Shown here piece by piece: positions 24,894 to 32,996 of a stretch of 35,194 nt of DNA. Position 1 is the first letter of the stretch. The number at the start of each line of letters is the position of its first letter. Source of the DNA: Sphingopyxis sp. (GTDB lineage Bacteria > Pseudomonadota > Alphaproteobacteria > Sphingomonadales > Sphingomonadaceae); the NCBI GenBank assembly GCA_030148985.1, contig JASBSJ010000028.1, positions 1 through 35,194 on the forward strand, written 5' to 3'. The notes under the pieces are model-generated. The model searched no databases. It had not been told where the DNA came from and was given only the letters and a program-made list of their open reading frames with translations. The translations under genes were made by a program, and so were the position numbers.

Positions 24894-25802
24894 GTGGATC
24901 TTTACCTTCCAGTCGCCAATCTGTCGGTCAATGCGCTGGTCATCATCCTGCTGGGGGGCGGTGTCGGGTTCCTGTCGGGCATGTTCGGCGTCGGCGGGGG
25001 TTTCCTGACGACGCCGCTCCTCATCTTCTATGGCATTCCGCCGACGGTTGCGGCGGCATCGGCGGCGACGCAGGTGACCGGCGCCAGCGTTTCCGGCGCG
25101 CTCGCGCATCTCGAACGCGGCGGGGTTGACCTTCGCATGGGGGCGGTGCTGGTCGTCGGTGGCCTTCTGGGGTCGCTCATTGGCGCGGTGCTGTTCGAAC
25201 TGCTGACCGCCTGGGGGCAGATCGATACGGTCATTAACATGCTCTATGTGGCGCTGCTCGGCTCGGTCGGCAGCATCATGGCGCGCGAGGCTTGGGGCGC
25301 CTTACAGAATATGCGCGCAGGGCTTCCTGCGCCCGCGCGCAAGCGGCGCCATCATCCGATGGTCGCCAACCTGCCGCTGCGCTGGCGCTTCTATCGCTCG
25401 GGCCTTTACATCTCACCGCTCGCGCCGCTGATCCTCGGCATGGTGGTGGGGGTTTTGACGATGCTGCTCGGTGTCGGCGGCGGGTTCATCATGGTGCCCG
25501 CGATGCTCTTTCTGCTCGGCATGGGGACGCAGGTCGTCGTCGGAACCTCGCTGTTCCAGATATTGTTCGTGACGATTGCGACGACGATGGTCCACGCGCT
25601 GACGACGGGCGCGGTCGACATCGTGCTCGCGGGACTGCTGCTGCTCGGCAGCGTCACCGGCGCGCAAATCGGCGCGCGCTTTGCGCAGAGCGTCAAGCCC
25701 GAATATCTCCGCATGGCGTTGGCGGTCATTGTCCTGCTGGTTGCGGCGCGCATGGCGGTCGATCTCTTCATCCGCCCCGACGAAATCTATACCGTGCAAT
25801 GA
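24894..25802 (+). CDS. TauE/SafE family sulfite/sulfonate-type exporter permease
   Basis: A 302-residue inner-membrane protein of the TauE/SafE (DUF81) family, proposed to export sulfite or organosulfur anions. The internal repeat is plain: GFLSGMFGVGGGFLTTPLL near the N-terminus and LGVGGGFIMVPAMLF in the second half, each followed by an ATQ/GTSLFQ motif. About eight membrane helices are predicted. A GTG at 24894 is chosen as start because the protein then begins VDLYLPVANLS directly before the first helix, as in relatives (from memory). The upstream GTG at 24870 would add eight residues. The stop overlaps the ATG of the next gene by 4 bases. The substrate is not determined by sequence. Confidence 0.85.
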   Translation: MDLYLPVANLSVNALVIILLGGGVGFLSGMFGVGGGFLTTPLLIFYGIPPTVAAASAATQVTGASVSGALAHLERGGVDLRMGAVLVVGGLLGSLIGAVLFELLTAWGQIDTVINMLYVALLGSVGSIMAREAWGALQNMRAGLPAPARKRRHHPMVANLPLRWRFYRSGLYISPLAPLILGMVVGVLTMLLGVGGGFIMVPAMLFLLGMGTQVVVGTSLFQILFVTIATTMVHALTTGAVDIVLAGLLLLGSVTGAQIGARFAQSVKPEYLRMALAVIVLLVAARMAVDLFIRPDEIYTVQ

Positions 25803-26572
25803 CCGCGGTGCGCGCCCTGATCCTGTTGTTCGCGCTGGCGCTGTTTCCGGTCACCGCGGCGCGCGCGGCCGATCCGCGGCTGGTCCCCGACGTGTCGAGC
25901 CGCGCAATCGATATCCAGTACAGCTTTACGGGCGAGGAACTGTTGCTGTTCGGCGCGATCCTCTATCCCGGCCAGCGCCTGCCCGACGACCGCGCCGACA
26001 TCGTCGTCGTGCTGAAGGGGCCGGTGCGGCCGATCGTGCTGCGCGAAAAACGGCGCGTTGCGGGCATCTGGGTCAACGCCAGCAGCATCCGCCTGCGCAC
26101 CTCGCCCAGCTTTTATGCGATCGGCTCGTCGCGGCCGATCGACAAGCTGGTCGATGAACGCACTGCGGCGATCTTCGAGCTCGGCCTCGCCAACCTGTCG
26201 ATGTCGCCGACCGGCTTTTCGGAAGCGAAGACGCTCGAACGCTTTGAGGCCGGGCTCATCGACCTTTATACGCGCGCCGGGCTTTTCGTCGAAAATCCAG
26301 CGGCGGTCGAGATTACCGAGGGCGTGCTCTATCGCGCGCGCATCCCGGTTCCCGCGCGGGTGCCCGTGGGCACCTATCGCGCCGAAACCTATCTGATCAG
26401 CCGCGGGCGCGTGCTTGCGGTCGCGTCGCGCGATGTCCAGATTCGCAAGACGGGCTTCGAACGTTTCGTCGCGCTCGCGGCCGAGGAACACGGCTTTCTC
26501 TACGGCCTGTCGGCGGTGCTTCTGTCGCTGGGCCTCGGCTATGCCGCATCGGCAATCTTCCGCCGCCGCTGA
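25799..26572 (+). CDS. TIGR02186/PF09608-type exported membrane-anchored protein
   Basis: A 257-residue alphaproteobacterial protein of the kind annotated as a putative transmembrane protein (Alph_Pro_TM), which regularly follows TauE/SafE permeases. A signal peptide covers residues 1-23 (LILLFALALFPVTAARA). A globular domain with VVVLKGP, KRRVAGIWVNA and SFYAIGSS follows, and one C-terminal membrane helix (about 235-252, YGLSAVLLSLGLGYAASAIF) ends in an arginine-rich tail. So most of the protein faces the periplasm. The ATG at 25799 shares ATGA with the end of the permease gene, pointing to translational coupling and a common function. It may be an accessory subunit of the exporter; its biochemical role is unknown. 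Confidence 0.85.
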   Translation: MTAVRALILLFALALFPVTAARAADPRLVPDVSSRAIDIQYSFTGEELLLFGAILYPGQRLPDDRADIVVVLKGPVRPIVLREKRRVAGIWVNASSIRLRTSPSFYAIGSSRPIDKLVDERTAAIFELGLANLSMSPTGFSEAKTLERFEAGLIDLYTRAGLFVENPAAVEITEGVLYRARIPVPARVPVGTYRAETYLISRGRVLAVASRDVQIRKTGFERFVALAAEEHGFLYGLSAVLLSLGLGYAASAIFRRR

Positions 26573-26645
26573 ACCATCATAAGCGCTTTGTTTACCCTCG
26601 TCTGCGATAGCCCAAGCCGGGACCACAATAGGCGGGGGCTGGGGT

Positions 26646-28355
26646 ATGGACATGCAGGGTGGATTTGGCGCCGGGGATTCGACGGCGGTGCAGCACGTGC
26701 GCCTGGCGGGCGGCGGCGTTGCGGCGCCCGTGGCACCGGTTACGACCCATCACCGCGATGACCTGCTGATCGGCGAAGTCGTCGATATTTCGGGTTCGGC
26801 GTCGCGCATCCTGCTCGACGCGGCGACGATCGGCAAGCTGTCGTCGTCGAGCGATGCCGCGGTCGCGATGGCCGGGCAGGTCGGCGCGCAGGTCAAGGTC
26901 CGTGTCGGCAACATCTGGCTGATCGCCAGCATCCGCGACCAGCAATTGCACGAACGCGGTGAAGGGCTGATCGTCGCGACGATCGACTTCCTCGGCGAGG
27001 GCGAAGAAGAAAAGATCACCGGCCGCATCCACAATTTCCGCCGCGGCGTGACGCGCTACCCGGTTCCGGGCAGCTCGGTTTGTGCGGCGACCAGCGCCGA
27101 CCTCAAGCAGATCTACGCCGCCGACGAGCGCGCCCATGTCGAGATCGGCACAGTCCATCCGACGAAGGATGTCCGCGGTTCGCTTTATGTCGATGCCATG
27201 CTGGGCAAGCATTTCGCGCTGCTGGGATCGACGGGTACGGGTAAATCGACGAGCGCCGCGCTCATCCTCCACAAAATCTGCGAACTCGCGCCGCAGGGCC
27301 ATATCGTGATGATCGACCCGCACGGCGAATATTCGGCGGCGTTCAAGGGCACCGGCGCACTGTTCGACGTCGACAATCTGGCGATGCCCTATTGGCTGAT
27401 GAATTTCGAGGAACATTGCGAGGTGTTCGTCACCGCCGAGGGGCGCGACCGCCAGGCCGACTGCGACGTGCTCGCGCGCTGCCTGCTTCAGGCGCGAACC
27501 AAGAACCGGCTTGCCGAGGGAATGACCAAGATCACGGTCGATTCGCCGATCCCCTATCTGCTTTCGGATCTGCTCAGCATCCTCCAGAACGAGATGGGCA
27601 AGCTCGACAAGGCGACCTCGAGCGCGCCCTTCATGCGCATCAAGGGCAAGATCGAGGAAATGCGCGCCGACCCGCGCTATAATTTCATGTTCTCGGGGAT
27701 GCTCGTCGCCGACACGATGGCGAATTTCCTCGGCAAGATTTTCCGCCTGCCGTCGGACGGACGCCCGATTTCGATCATCGACGTGTCGGGCGTGCCCAGC
27801 GACATCACCGGCGTCGTCGTCGCGGTGCTGTCGCGGCTGACCTTCGACTATGCGATCTGGTCGCGCGGCGAACCGCAGCGGCCGATCCTGCTCGTGTGCG
27901 AAGAAGCGCATCGCTATATCCCGTCGAAGGACATCGGCCAGGGACAGGCGGTTCGCAAGATCCTCGAGCGCATTGCCAAGGAAGGCCGCAAATATGGCGT
28001 GTCGCTGGGGCTCATCACCCAGCGTCCGTCCGACCTTGCCGAAGGCGTGCTGTCGCAGTGCGGCACGATCATTTCGATGCGCCTCAACAACGAGCGCGAC
28101 CAGCATTTTGTGAAAGCGGCCATGCCCGAAGGCGCGCGCGGCTTCATCGATTCGATCCCCGCGCTGCGCAACCGCGAATGCATCGTCTGCGGCGAGGGCG
28201 TCTCGATCCCGATCCGCGTCTATCTCGACACGCTCGAAGAGGAAAAGCGGCCGGCGTCGAGCGACCCGATGTTCTCGAAACTGTGGCGCGAAACCGGCGG
28301 CGAGGTCGAGATCATCGAGCGCGTGGTCAAACGCTGGCGCAGCCAGGGGCGGTAA
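26646..28355 (+). CDS. HerA-like ATP-binding protein (FtsK-HerA superfamily)
   Basis: A 569-residue ATPase. An N-terminal HAS-barrel-like region (LIGEVVDISGSASRILLD, about 41-130) precedes a RecA-type motor with Walker A GSTGTGKST (194-202, K200), DPHGEYSAAF, Walker B ILLVCEEAHRY (E419/E420) and the LITQRPSDLAEGVLSQCGTII segment with a sensor Gln-Arg, all diagnostic of the HerA/DUF87 group. HerA proteins form hexameric DNA translocases, usually with the nuclease NurA in archaea; bacterial relatives serve in repair or in defence with SIR2 or DUF4297-type partners. No such partner is beside it. The start at 26646 follows GGGGCTGGGG; an ATG two codons later is equally usable. Function in this organism is unknown. 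Confidence 0.85.
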   Translation: MDMQGGFGAGDSTAVQHVRLAGGGVAAPVAPVTTHHRDDLLIGEVVDISGSASRILLDAATIGKLSSSSDAAVAMAGQVGAQVKVRVGNIWLIASIRDQQLHERGEGLIVATIDFLGEGEEEKITGRIHNFRRGVTRYPVPGSSVCAATSADLKQIYAADERAHVEIGTVHPTKDVRGSLYVDAMLGKHFALLGSTGTGKSTSAALILHKICELAPQGHIVMIDPHGEYSAAFKGTGALFDVDNLAMPYWLMNFEEHCEVFVTAEGRDRQADCDVLARCLLQARTKNRLAEGMTKITVDSPIPYLLSDLLSILQNEMGKLDKATSSAPFMRIKGKIEEMRADPRYNFMFSGMLVADTMANFLGKIFRLPSDGRPISIIDVSGVPSDITGVVVAVLSRLTFDYAIWSRGEPQRPILLVCEEAHRYIPSKDIGQGQAVRKILERIAKEGRKYGVSLGLITQRPSDLAEGVLSQCGTIISMRLNNERDQHFVKAAMPEGARGFIDSIPALRNRECIVCGEGVSIPIRVYLDTLEEEKRPASSDPMFSKLWRETGGEVEIIERVVKRWRSQGR

Positions 28356-28606
28356 GCGGGTCCGCGATCCGATCGGCGGGGGGCTGCTCAATCCTTCCAA
28401 AGTTCAGGAAAGGTCAGCCTTGTGTGGCCGCCGATATTTTGCGCTCGGTGGGCGCGCTGTGCTCGGCTTCTGCCCCGATCCCCAGGCCGGGTAGCGACCG
28501 CATTTATCGACATGTGAAAGAGCCGGGATGAAGGCTGGCACAGCCGGGGCATGTAGGACAGCGTTTTTTTTTTGCGATGGATGTCGGGCATGGGGTGGTG
28601 AGGGGA
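28356..28606. other. Non-coding stretch after the HerA-like gene, no gene seen
   Basis: No reading frame here has a convincing start, Shine-Dalgarno site or protein pattern. The only notable feature is a run of ten T residues at 28564-28573, out of keeping with the GC-rich surroundings; no good stem lies directly before it. The rest of this long gap (to 28897) holds the two repeat elements listed separately. Confidence 0.6.
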
Positions 28607-28738
28607 CGCTCCTCTCCCGCTGGGGGAGGGGGACCATGCGAAGCATGGTGGAGGGGCACGGGCCCGCATAGGCCGCGTTCGACCGATGGTACCCCTCCAC
28701 CACCTTCGGTGGTCCCCCTCCCCGTTCCGGGAGGAGCG
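28607..28738. repeat. Nested palindromic repeat element
   Basis: The outer arms at 28607-28636 (CGCTCCTCTCCCGCTGGGGG...) and 28710-28738 are imperfect reverse complements. Inside are the hairpins CCATGC-GAA-GCATGG (about 28634-28648) and ACCACC-TTC-GGTGGT (about 28698-28712). The nested architecture matches the elements at 4811 and 10299, although the sequence is diverged. Confidence 0.8.
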
Positions 28739-28768
28739 CAACGGCAGCTCCTGGTCGTTTCCAGACAT

Positions 28769-28843
28769 TCGTCATCCCGGACTTGATCCGGGATCCATAG
28801 CCGCGCTGAGGTCATGGATCCCGGATCGAGTCCGGGATGACGA
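28769..28843. repeat. 30-base inverted repeat with one mismatch
   Basis: The arm TCGTCATCCCGGACTTGATC (start of a 30-base arm at 28769-28798) is matched by its reverse complement at 28814-28843 with a single mismatch, leaving a 15-base loop. Within each arm, ATCCCGGA/TCCGGGAT pairs again. The GTCATCCCGG core is shared with the hairpin at 6286, so this is a dispersed repeat unit. It lies close to the 3' end of the minus-strand VOC gene and may terminate it. Confidence 0.9.
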
Positions 28844-28897
28844 TGAAGGAGAGGGCGGCTGCGGGTCGGCTCTTGCCGTTCCAACCTGCCCAGGCCG

Positions 28898-29284
28898 TCA
28901 GCGCTTGGGCGGCTGCCACAATTCGATCGGATTGCCCTCGGGATCGTGGACGCGCGCAAAGCGACCGACCGCCGGATCGTCCCACTGGGGCTTGGTGATG
29001 ATGTCCTCGCCCGCCTCGCGAAACGGGGCGAGCACGGCGTCGAGGTCGTCGACGCGCAGGTTGATCATGAACTGGCGGTCCGCCGCGAAATAGTCGGTAT
29101 CGGCCTTGAACGCCGAAAAGACGAGCGGCCCCCCGGCCGTCGTCCACGTCCATTCGTCGACCGGTCCATTGTCGTCGGCACTGCATCCGGCGCCGACGCC
29201 GAGCCGTTCACGATACCAGGCGTTCAGCGCCTCCGGGTCGCGCGTGCGAAAGAAAAACCCGCCGATTCCTTTGACATGCCCCAT
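28898..29284 (-). CDS. VOC family (glyoxalase/bleomycin-resistance fold) protein
   Basis: A 128-residue single-domain VOC protein. Visible features are the opening MGHVKGIGGFFFRTRDPEALNAWYRERLG (beta-alpha-beta unit of the glyoxalase fold), MINLRVDDLDAVL (start of the second unit) and the ending DPEGNPIELWQP, which supplies a metal-ligand glutamate. Members are glyoxalases, dioxygenases or drug-binding proteins; this short form does not reveal which. AAAGGAG and GAGG lie upstream of the ATG at 29284; a GTG two codons earlier (29290) is an alternative. The SleB-type gene ends 45 bases upstream on the same strand, so co-transcription is possible. Confidence 0.88.
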   Translation of the reverse strand: MGHVKGIGGFFFRTRDPEALNAWYRERLGVGAGCSADDNGPVDEWTWTTAGGPLVFSAFKADTDYFAADRQFMINLRVDDLDAVLAPFREAGEDIITKPQWDDPAVGRFARVHDPEGNPIELWQPPKR

Positions 29285-29329
29285 GGCCACCTCGCTCCTT
29301 TGCTAAGGTGACAGCCTAGACCGCTTGGC

Positions 29330-30457
29330 TCAGCGTTTCCACTCTCCGCTCTTCGAAAATTCGTTGCGGATCTGTCCGGATTGGTTGAGTCGGGGGTCGG
29401 TATAGCTTGGCGCAGCGGGCGTTGCGGCGGCCGGAGCGCCGGGAGGTGCAGCGGTGAGAGCACCGGGCAGCGGCGCGGGCGCGACATCGGGGAGCGGCGC
29501 CGCCTCGCCCGTGAGCGCGGGCAGGGGGCCCGCACCGGGGGCAATGCCCTGACCCTTCAGGATCGCAAGCTGCTGCGCAACGGGCAGATAGGGACCGGGC
29601 ACCGGCTCGCGGCCCGCATAGGGCGCGCGAAAGGCGTCGGGCATCCCCCAGCGGCCGCGCCAGCGGTGAAAGATATGCGCGCCGACGATATTGGTCATCA
29701 CCAGGCTTTTGCCCCAACGCGGCCAGATCGCCTGCGTGTGATAATGGGTAGCCAGCCCGACCTTTGCATACACCTGACCGCCGAGCGCCGCCGATGCGAC
29801 GCGGCTGGCGCGCAGCCAGTTCGCGCGGCTGGGCGCGCGCGCCATCGCGCCGTCGCAGCTGAAGGTGAACTGGCACACCCCGGCGCGCTGCGATCCCTGG
29901 AAAACGACGCCGCATAGGGTGTTGGGAAAGCTCGGGTGGCGTACGCGGTTGATGATCGTCTGGGCGACGCCGCGCATCCCGTCGTCGCTTTCGGACGCCG
30001 CCTCGTAATAGATGGCGGCGGTCAGGCAATAATGCGCGCGTTCGCGGTCGAGCGCGGTCAGCCCGCGAAAGACATAGGGTTTGGCGGGCGGCCCGGCGAA
30101 CGCCTCTTCGCGCAGCAGTGCGGGGTCGGCGGGGGGCAGCGCGGTGGCATCGCTGTAACCGACGCTGTTCGGATCGGGCAGCGTCGGGTCGATTTTCAGC
30201 GCCGCGGCATAATCCTCGGCGGTCATGATCGCCCAGCGTTCGGGGTCATAGGGTCTGAAATCGAGCGGTACCGACACGCTGTAGGGCCCGAAGATCGTCG
30301 GCGCGCGAAATTGCCCGCTCGACAGCAGGAAGGCGAGGCAGGCGACGACCGATACGCCCCCGATCGCCGCCCAAAAGGCGCGCCCCGGCCCCGCCGACTG
30401 TTCGGGCGGCGGATCGCGCCACGTCGAACGGGCGGTCAGGGTCAATTCGGGCTTCAT
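29330..30457 (-). CDS. SleB-type cell wall hydrolase (PF07486)
   Basis: A 375-residue protein with an N-terminal membrane anchor (about 27-46, AFWAAIGGVSVVACLAFLL), a proline-rich stretch and then the Hydrolase_2 (SleB) domain at about 135-265. The domain has CLTAAIYYEAASESDDGMRGVAQTIINRV (catalytic Glu E152), a paired-Cys VCQFTFSCDG segment and ATHYHTQAIWPRWGKSL. SleB-domain enzymes are lytic transglycosylases that cut peptidoglycan; in non-sporing alphaproteobacteria they act in wall growth or turnover. The C-terminal 100 residues are Ala/Pro-rich linker. The ATG at 30457 is chosen because the protein then begins shortly before the anchor; the open frame continues to a GTG at 30553 without a better signal. 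It is divergent from the rimP operon. Confidence 0.88.
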   Translation of the reverse strand: MKPELTLTARSTWRDPPPEQSAGPGRAFWAAIGGVSVVACLAFLLSSGQFRAPTIFGPYSVSVPLDFRPYDPERWAIMTAEDYAAALKIDPTLPDPNSVGYSDATALPPADPALLREEAFAGPPAKPYVFRGLTALDRERAHYCLTAAIYYEAASESDDGMRGVAQTIINRVRHPSFPNTLCGVVFQGSQRAGVCQFTFSCDGAMARAPSRANWLRASRVASAALGGQVYAKVGLATHYHTQAIWPRWGKSLVMTNIVGAHIFHRWRGRWGMPDAFRAPYAGREPVPGPYLPVAQQLAILKGQGIAPGAGPLPALTGEAAPLPDVAPAPLPGALTAAPPGAPAAATPAAPSYTDPRLNQSGQIRNEFSKSGEWKR

Positions 30458-30673
30458 CGGTGCATCATGATCCGTCGGTCCCGCCAGCGGATGATTCGCG
30501 TCGGTCGGGTGCCAGTCCACCTTATACGCGCAAACGCCAACAAAATGTTGCACCGGCTATCGATTGGGCAATAGCGCAAAAGGCGCGTTTTGGCCGGCCG
30601 AGGCGCGAACCGCCGTGCTGCGAGGAATGCCTTGTGCCGATCGGCAAGGCGGGGTGCGGAGCCGCTTTACCCC
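30458..30673. other. Upstream half of the gap between the hydrolase gene and rimP, no gene seen
   Basis: I see no supported gene or RNA. The one structural item is a perfect 12-base palindrome TGCCGATCGGCA at 30635-30646. Its 8-base core, CCGATCGG, is also the core of the palindrome at 6336. It lies about 30 bases upstream of the promoter for rimP, so it could be a regulatory site. Confidence 0.5.
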
Positions 30674-30702
30674 TTGCCGACTCCTTTGCATCGGCCTATA
30701 TG
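30674..30702 (+). promoter_or_regulatory. Candidate sigma-70 promoter of the rimP-nusA-ylxR-infB operon
   Basis: TTGCCG (30674-30679) and TATATG (30697-30702) are spaced by exactly 17 bases, close to the housekeeping consensus. Transcription would start near 30709, giving a leader of about 95 bases before the TTG start of rimP. A second TTGACA at 30714-30719 has no matching -10 box. Confidence 0.6.
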
Positions 30703-30804
30703 CGCCTCACTTCTTGACATGGTTAGCCAGTTGGGACGTCGGGGCCGCGGGCCGCGGCGGCTGTTCCTGCATGGCTTTCCGGTCGTCCGAACCGGGAATA
30801 TGAT

Positions 30805-31350
30805 TTGGTCGATTTCGACGCCCTCAATGCGATCATCGCGCCCGAAGCCGAGGCGATGGGCCTCGCGCTCGTGCGCGTCGCTTTCTTTGGCGGCGACAGC
30901 GATCCGACCTTGCAGGTGATGGCCGAGCGGCCCGAAACGCGCCAGTTGACGATCGACGATTGCGCCGAATTGTCGCGTCGCATCTCTGACCGGCTCGACG
31001 CGCTCGAGGAAGCGGGCAAGGACCCGATCGACGCCGCTTATCGGCTCGAGGTGTCGTCGCCCGGCATCGACCGGCCGCTGACGAGGCCCGCCGATTTCGC
31101 CGACTGGGCGGGGCATGAGGCGAAGGTGGCGCTCAAGGAAAAGCTGGACGGGCGCCAGCGCTTCAACGGCACGCTCGTCGGTATCGACGGCGATGTCGTG
31201 ACGATTTCGGATAAGGAAGGGGTGGAGCACAAGCTGCCGTTCGATGCGATCGACACGGCAAAGCTGGTCCTCACCGACAAATTGATTGCCGCAACCGTCC
31301 CGCTCTCGATCGAGGGCGCGGATGAAATGGAAGAAGAAGGACAGGACTGA
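30805..31350 (+). CDS. rimP: Ribosome maturation factor RimP
   Basis: RimP binds the 30S precursor and helps assembly of the small subunit. The 181-residue protein shows the N-terminal domain (LNAIIAPEAEAMGLALVRV; LTIDDCAELSRRIS), the hallmark YRLEVSSPGIDRPL, and an SH3-like C-terminal domain (FNGTLVGIDGDVVTI). The C-terminus has an acidic tail (EEEGQD). The start must be the TTG at 30805: the frame has a stop at 30724 and no ATG or GTG between, and the protein then begins at the normal position. A rare TTG start plus a weak Shine-Dalgarno suggests low translation. Its TGA overlaps the nusA ATG by one base, coupling the two. Confidence 0.93.
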   Translation: MVDFDALNAIIAPEAEAMGLALVRVAFFGGDSDPTLQVMAERPETRQLTIDDCAELSRRISDRLDALEEAGKDPIDAAYRLEVSSPGIDRPLTRPADFADWAGHEAKVALKEKLDGRQRFNGTLVGIDGDVVTISDKEGVEHKLPFDAIDTAKLVLTDKLIAATVPLSIEGADEMEEEGQD

Positions 31351-32996
31351 TGGCCACTGCCATTTCCGCCAACAAGGCCGAGCTGCTTGCGATTGCCAAC
31401 AGCGTCGCCAGCGAGAAGATGATCGACAAGGCGATCGTCATCGAGGCGATCGAGGAAGCGATCCAGCGCGCGGCGCGCGCGCGTTACGGCGCCGAGAACG
31501 ATATTCGTGCCAAGCTCGACCCGCAGACCGGCGACCTTCGCCTGTGGCGCGTCGTCGAGGTCGTCGAGACCGTCGAGGATTATTTCAAGCAGGTCGATCT
31601 TGCTGCCGCGCAGAAGCTGCAGAAGGACGCCAAGATCGGCGACTTCATCGTCGACCCGCTGCCCGCGGTCGACCTTGGCCGCATCGACGCGCAGTCGGCG
31701 AAGCAGGTGATCTTCCAGAAGGTCCGCGAAGCCGATCGCGAGCGCCAGTATGAAGAATTCAAGCACCGCGCCAACGAGATCATCACCGGCGTCGTCAAGT
31801 CGGTCGAGTTCGGCCACATCGTCGTCAATCTGGGCCGCGCCGAGGGCGTGATCCGCCGCGACCAGCAGATCCCGCGCGAACTGATGCGCGTCGGCGACCG
31901 CGTCCGCGCGATCATCCTGTCGGTGCGCCGCGAGAACCGCGGCCCGCAGATTTTCCTCAGCCGCGCGCATCCCGAGTTCATGAAGAAGCTGTTCGCGCAG
32001 GAAGTGCCCGAAATCTATGACGGCATCATCGAGATCAAGGCCGCGGCCCGCGACCCCGGTTCGCGCGCGAAGATCGGCGTGATCAGCTATGACGGCTCGA
32101 TCGATCCGGTCGGCGCGTGCGTCGGCATGAAGGGCAGCCGCGTGCAGGCGGTCGTCCAGGAAATGCAGGGCGAAAAGATCGACATCATCCCCTGGTCGGA
32201 AGACACGGCGACCTTCGTCGTCAACGCGCTTCAGCCCGCGACGGTGCAGCGCGTCGTCATCGACGAAGACGACGGCCGCATCGAAGTCGTCGTGCCCGAC
32301 GACCAGCTGAGCCTCGCCATCGGCCGCCGCGGCCAGAATGTCCGTCTCGCCAGCCAGCTGACCGGCAGCCAGATCGACATCATGACCGAGGCCGACGCGA
32401 GCGAGAAGCGCCAGCGCGAATTCGTCGAACGCTCGACGATGTTCCAGGAAGAGCTCGACGTCGACGAGACGCTCGCGCAGCTTCTCGTCGCCGAGGGTTT
32501 CGGCGAACTCGAAGAAGTCGCTTATGTTCCGCTCGACGAACTGGCGGGCATCGAAGGCTTCGACGAGGAACTGGCGCAGGAACTGCAGAGCCGCGCGACC
32601 GAAGCGCTCGAACGCCGCGAAGAGGCCGCCCGTCAGGAACGCCGCGGCATGGGCGTCGAGGACGACCTTGCCGAACTGCCGCACCTGACCGAAGCGATGC
32701 TGGTCACGCTCGGCAAGGCAGGAATCAAGACGCTCGACGATCTCGCCGACCTCGCGACCGACGAGCTGATCGCCAAGAAGCGGCAGGACAACCGCCGCGG
32801 CCCGGCGCGCGAACGCCCCGAGGACAAGGGCGGCGTGCTCGGCGAATATGGCCTCAGCGAAGAGCAGGGCAACGAGATCATCATGGCGGCACGTGCGCAC
32901 TGGTTCGAAGACGAACCGGCTGCCGAAGCGCCGCAAGACGGGCCCGCGGCGGAGCCGCAAAACGGGGAGGCCGCCGATGCGGACCCCGCGCAATGA
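31350..32996 (+). CDS. nusA: Transcription termination/antitermination protein NusA
   Basis: NusA binds RNA polymerase and nascent RNA to control pausing, termination and antitermination. The 548-residue protein has the N-terminal RNAP-binding domain ([28 protein letters not shown]), an S1 domain (about 135-200, [18 protein letters not shown]), KH domains with [17 protein letters not shown] and [16 protein letters not shown], and a C-terminal region with two helix-hairpin-helix-like acidic repeats ([36 protein letters not shown]), then a low-complexity acidic tail. The ATG at 31350 overlaps the rimP stop. The ylxR gene starts inside the last 20 bases, so the genes are translated as a coupled set. 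Confidence 0.97.
   Translation: MATAISANKAELLAIANSVASEKMIDKAIVIEAIEEAIQRAARARYGAENDIRAKLDPQTGDLRLWRVVEVVETVEDYFKQVDLAAAQKLQKDAKIGDFIVDPLPAVDLGRIDAQSAKQVIFQKVREADRERQYEEFKHRANEIITGVVKSVEFGHIVVNLGRAEGVIRRDQQIPRELMRVGDRVRAIILSVRRENRGPQIFLSRAHPEFMKKLFAQEVPEIYDGIIEIKAAARDPGSRAKIGVISYDGSIDPVGACVGMKGSRVQAVVQEMQGEKIDIIPWSEDTATFVVNALQPATVQRVVIDEDDGRIEVVVPDDQLSLAIGRRGQNVRLASQLTGSQIDIMTEADASEKRQREFVERSTMFQEELDVDETLAQLLVAEGFGELEEVAYVPLDELAGIEGFDEELAQELQSRATEALERREEAARQERRGMGVEDDLAELPHLTEAMLVTLGKAGIKTLDDLADLATDELIAKKRQDNRRGPARERPEDKGGVLGEYGLSEEQGNEIIMAARAHWFEDEPAAEAPQDGPAAEPQNGEAADADPAQ

Noticed and set aside
26646..28355. HerA-like gene as part of an anti-phage defence island
   Set aside because: There is no nuclease, NADase, restriction or toxin gene beside it, and the neighbours look like ordinary core genes.
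30800..30919. ATG at 30800 as the start of rimP or a separate peptide
   Set aside because: It is out of frame with RimP, runs only 39 codons through rimP in the wrong frame and gives a Ser/Arg-rich peptide without family resemblance.
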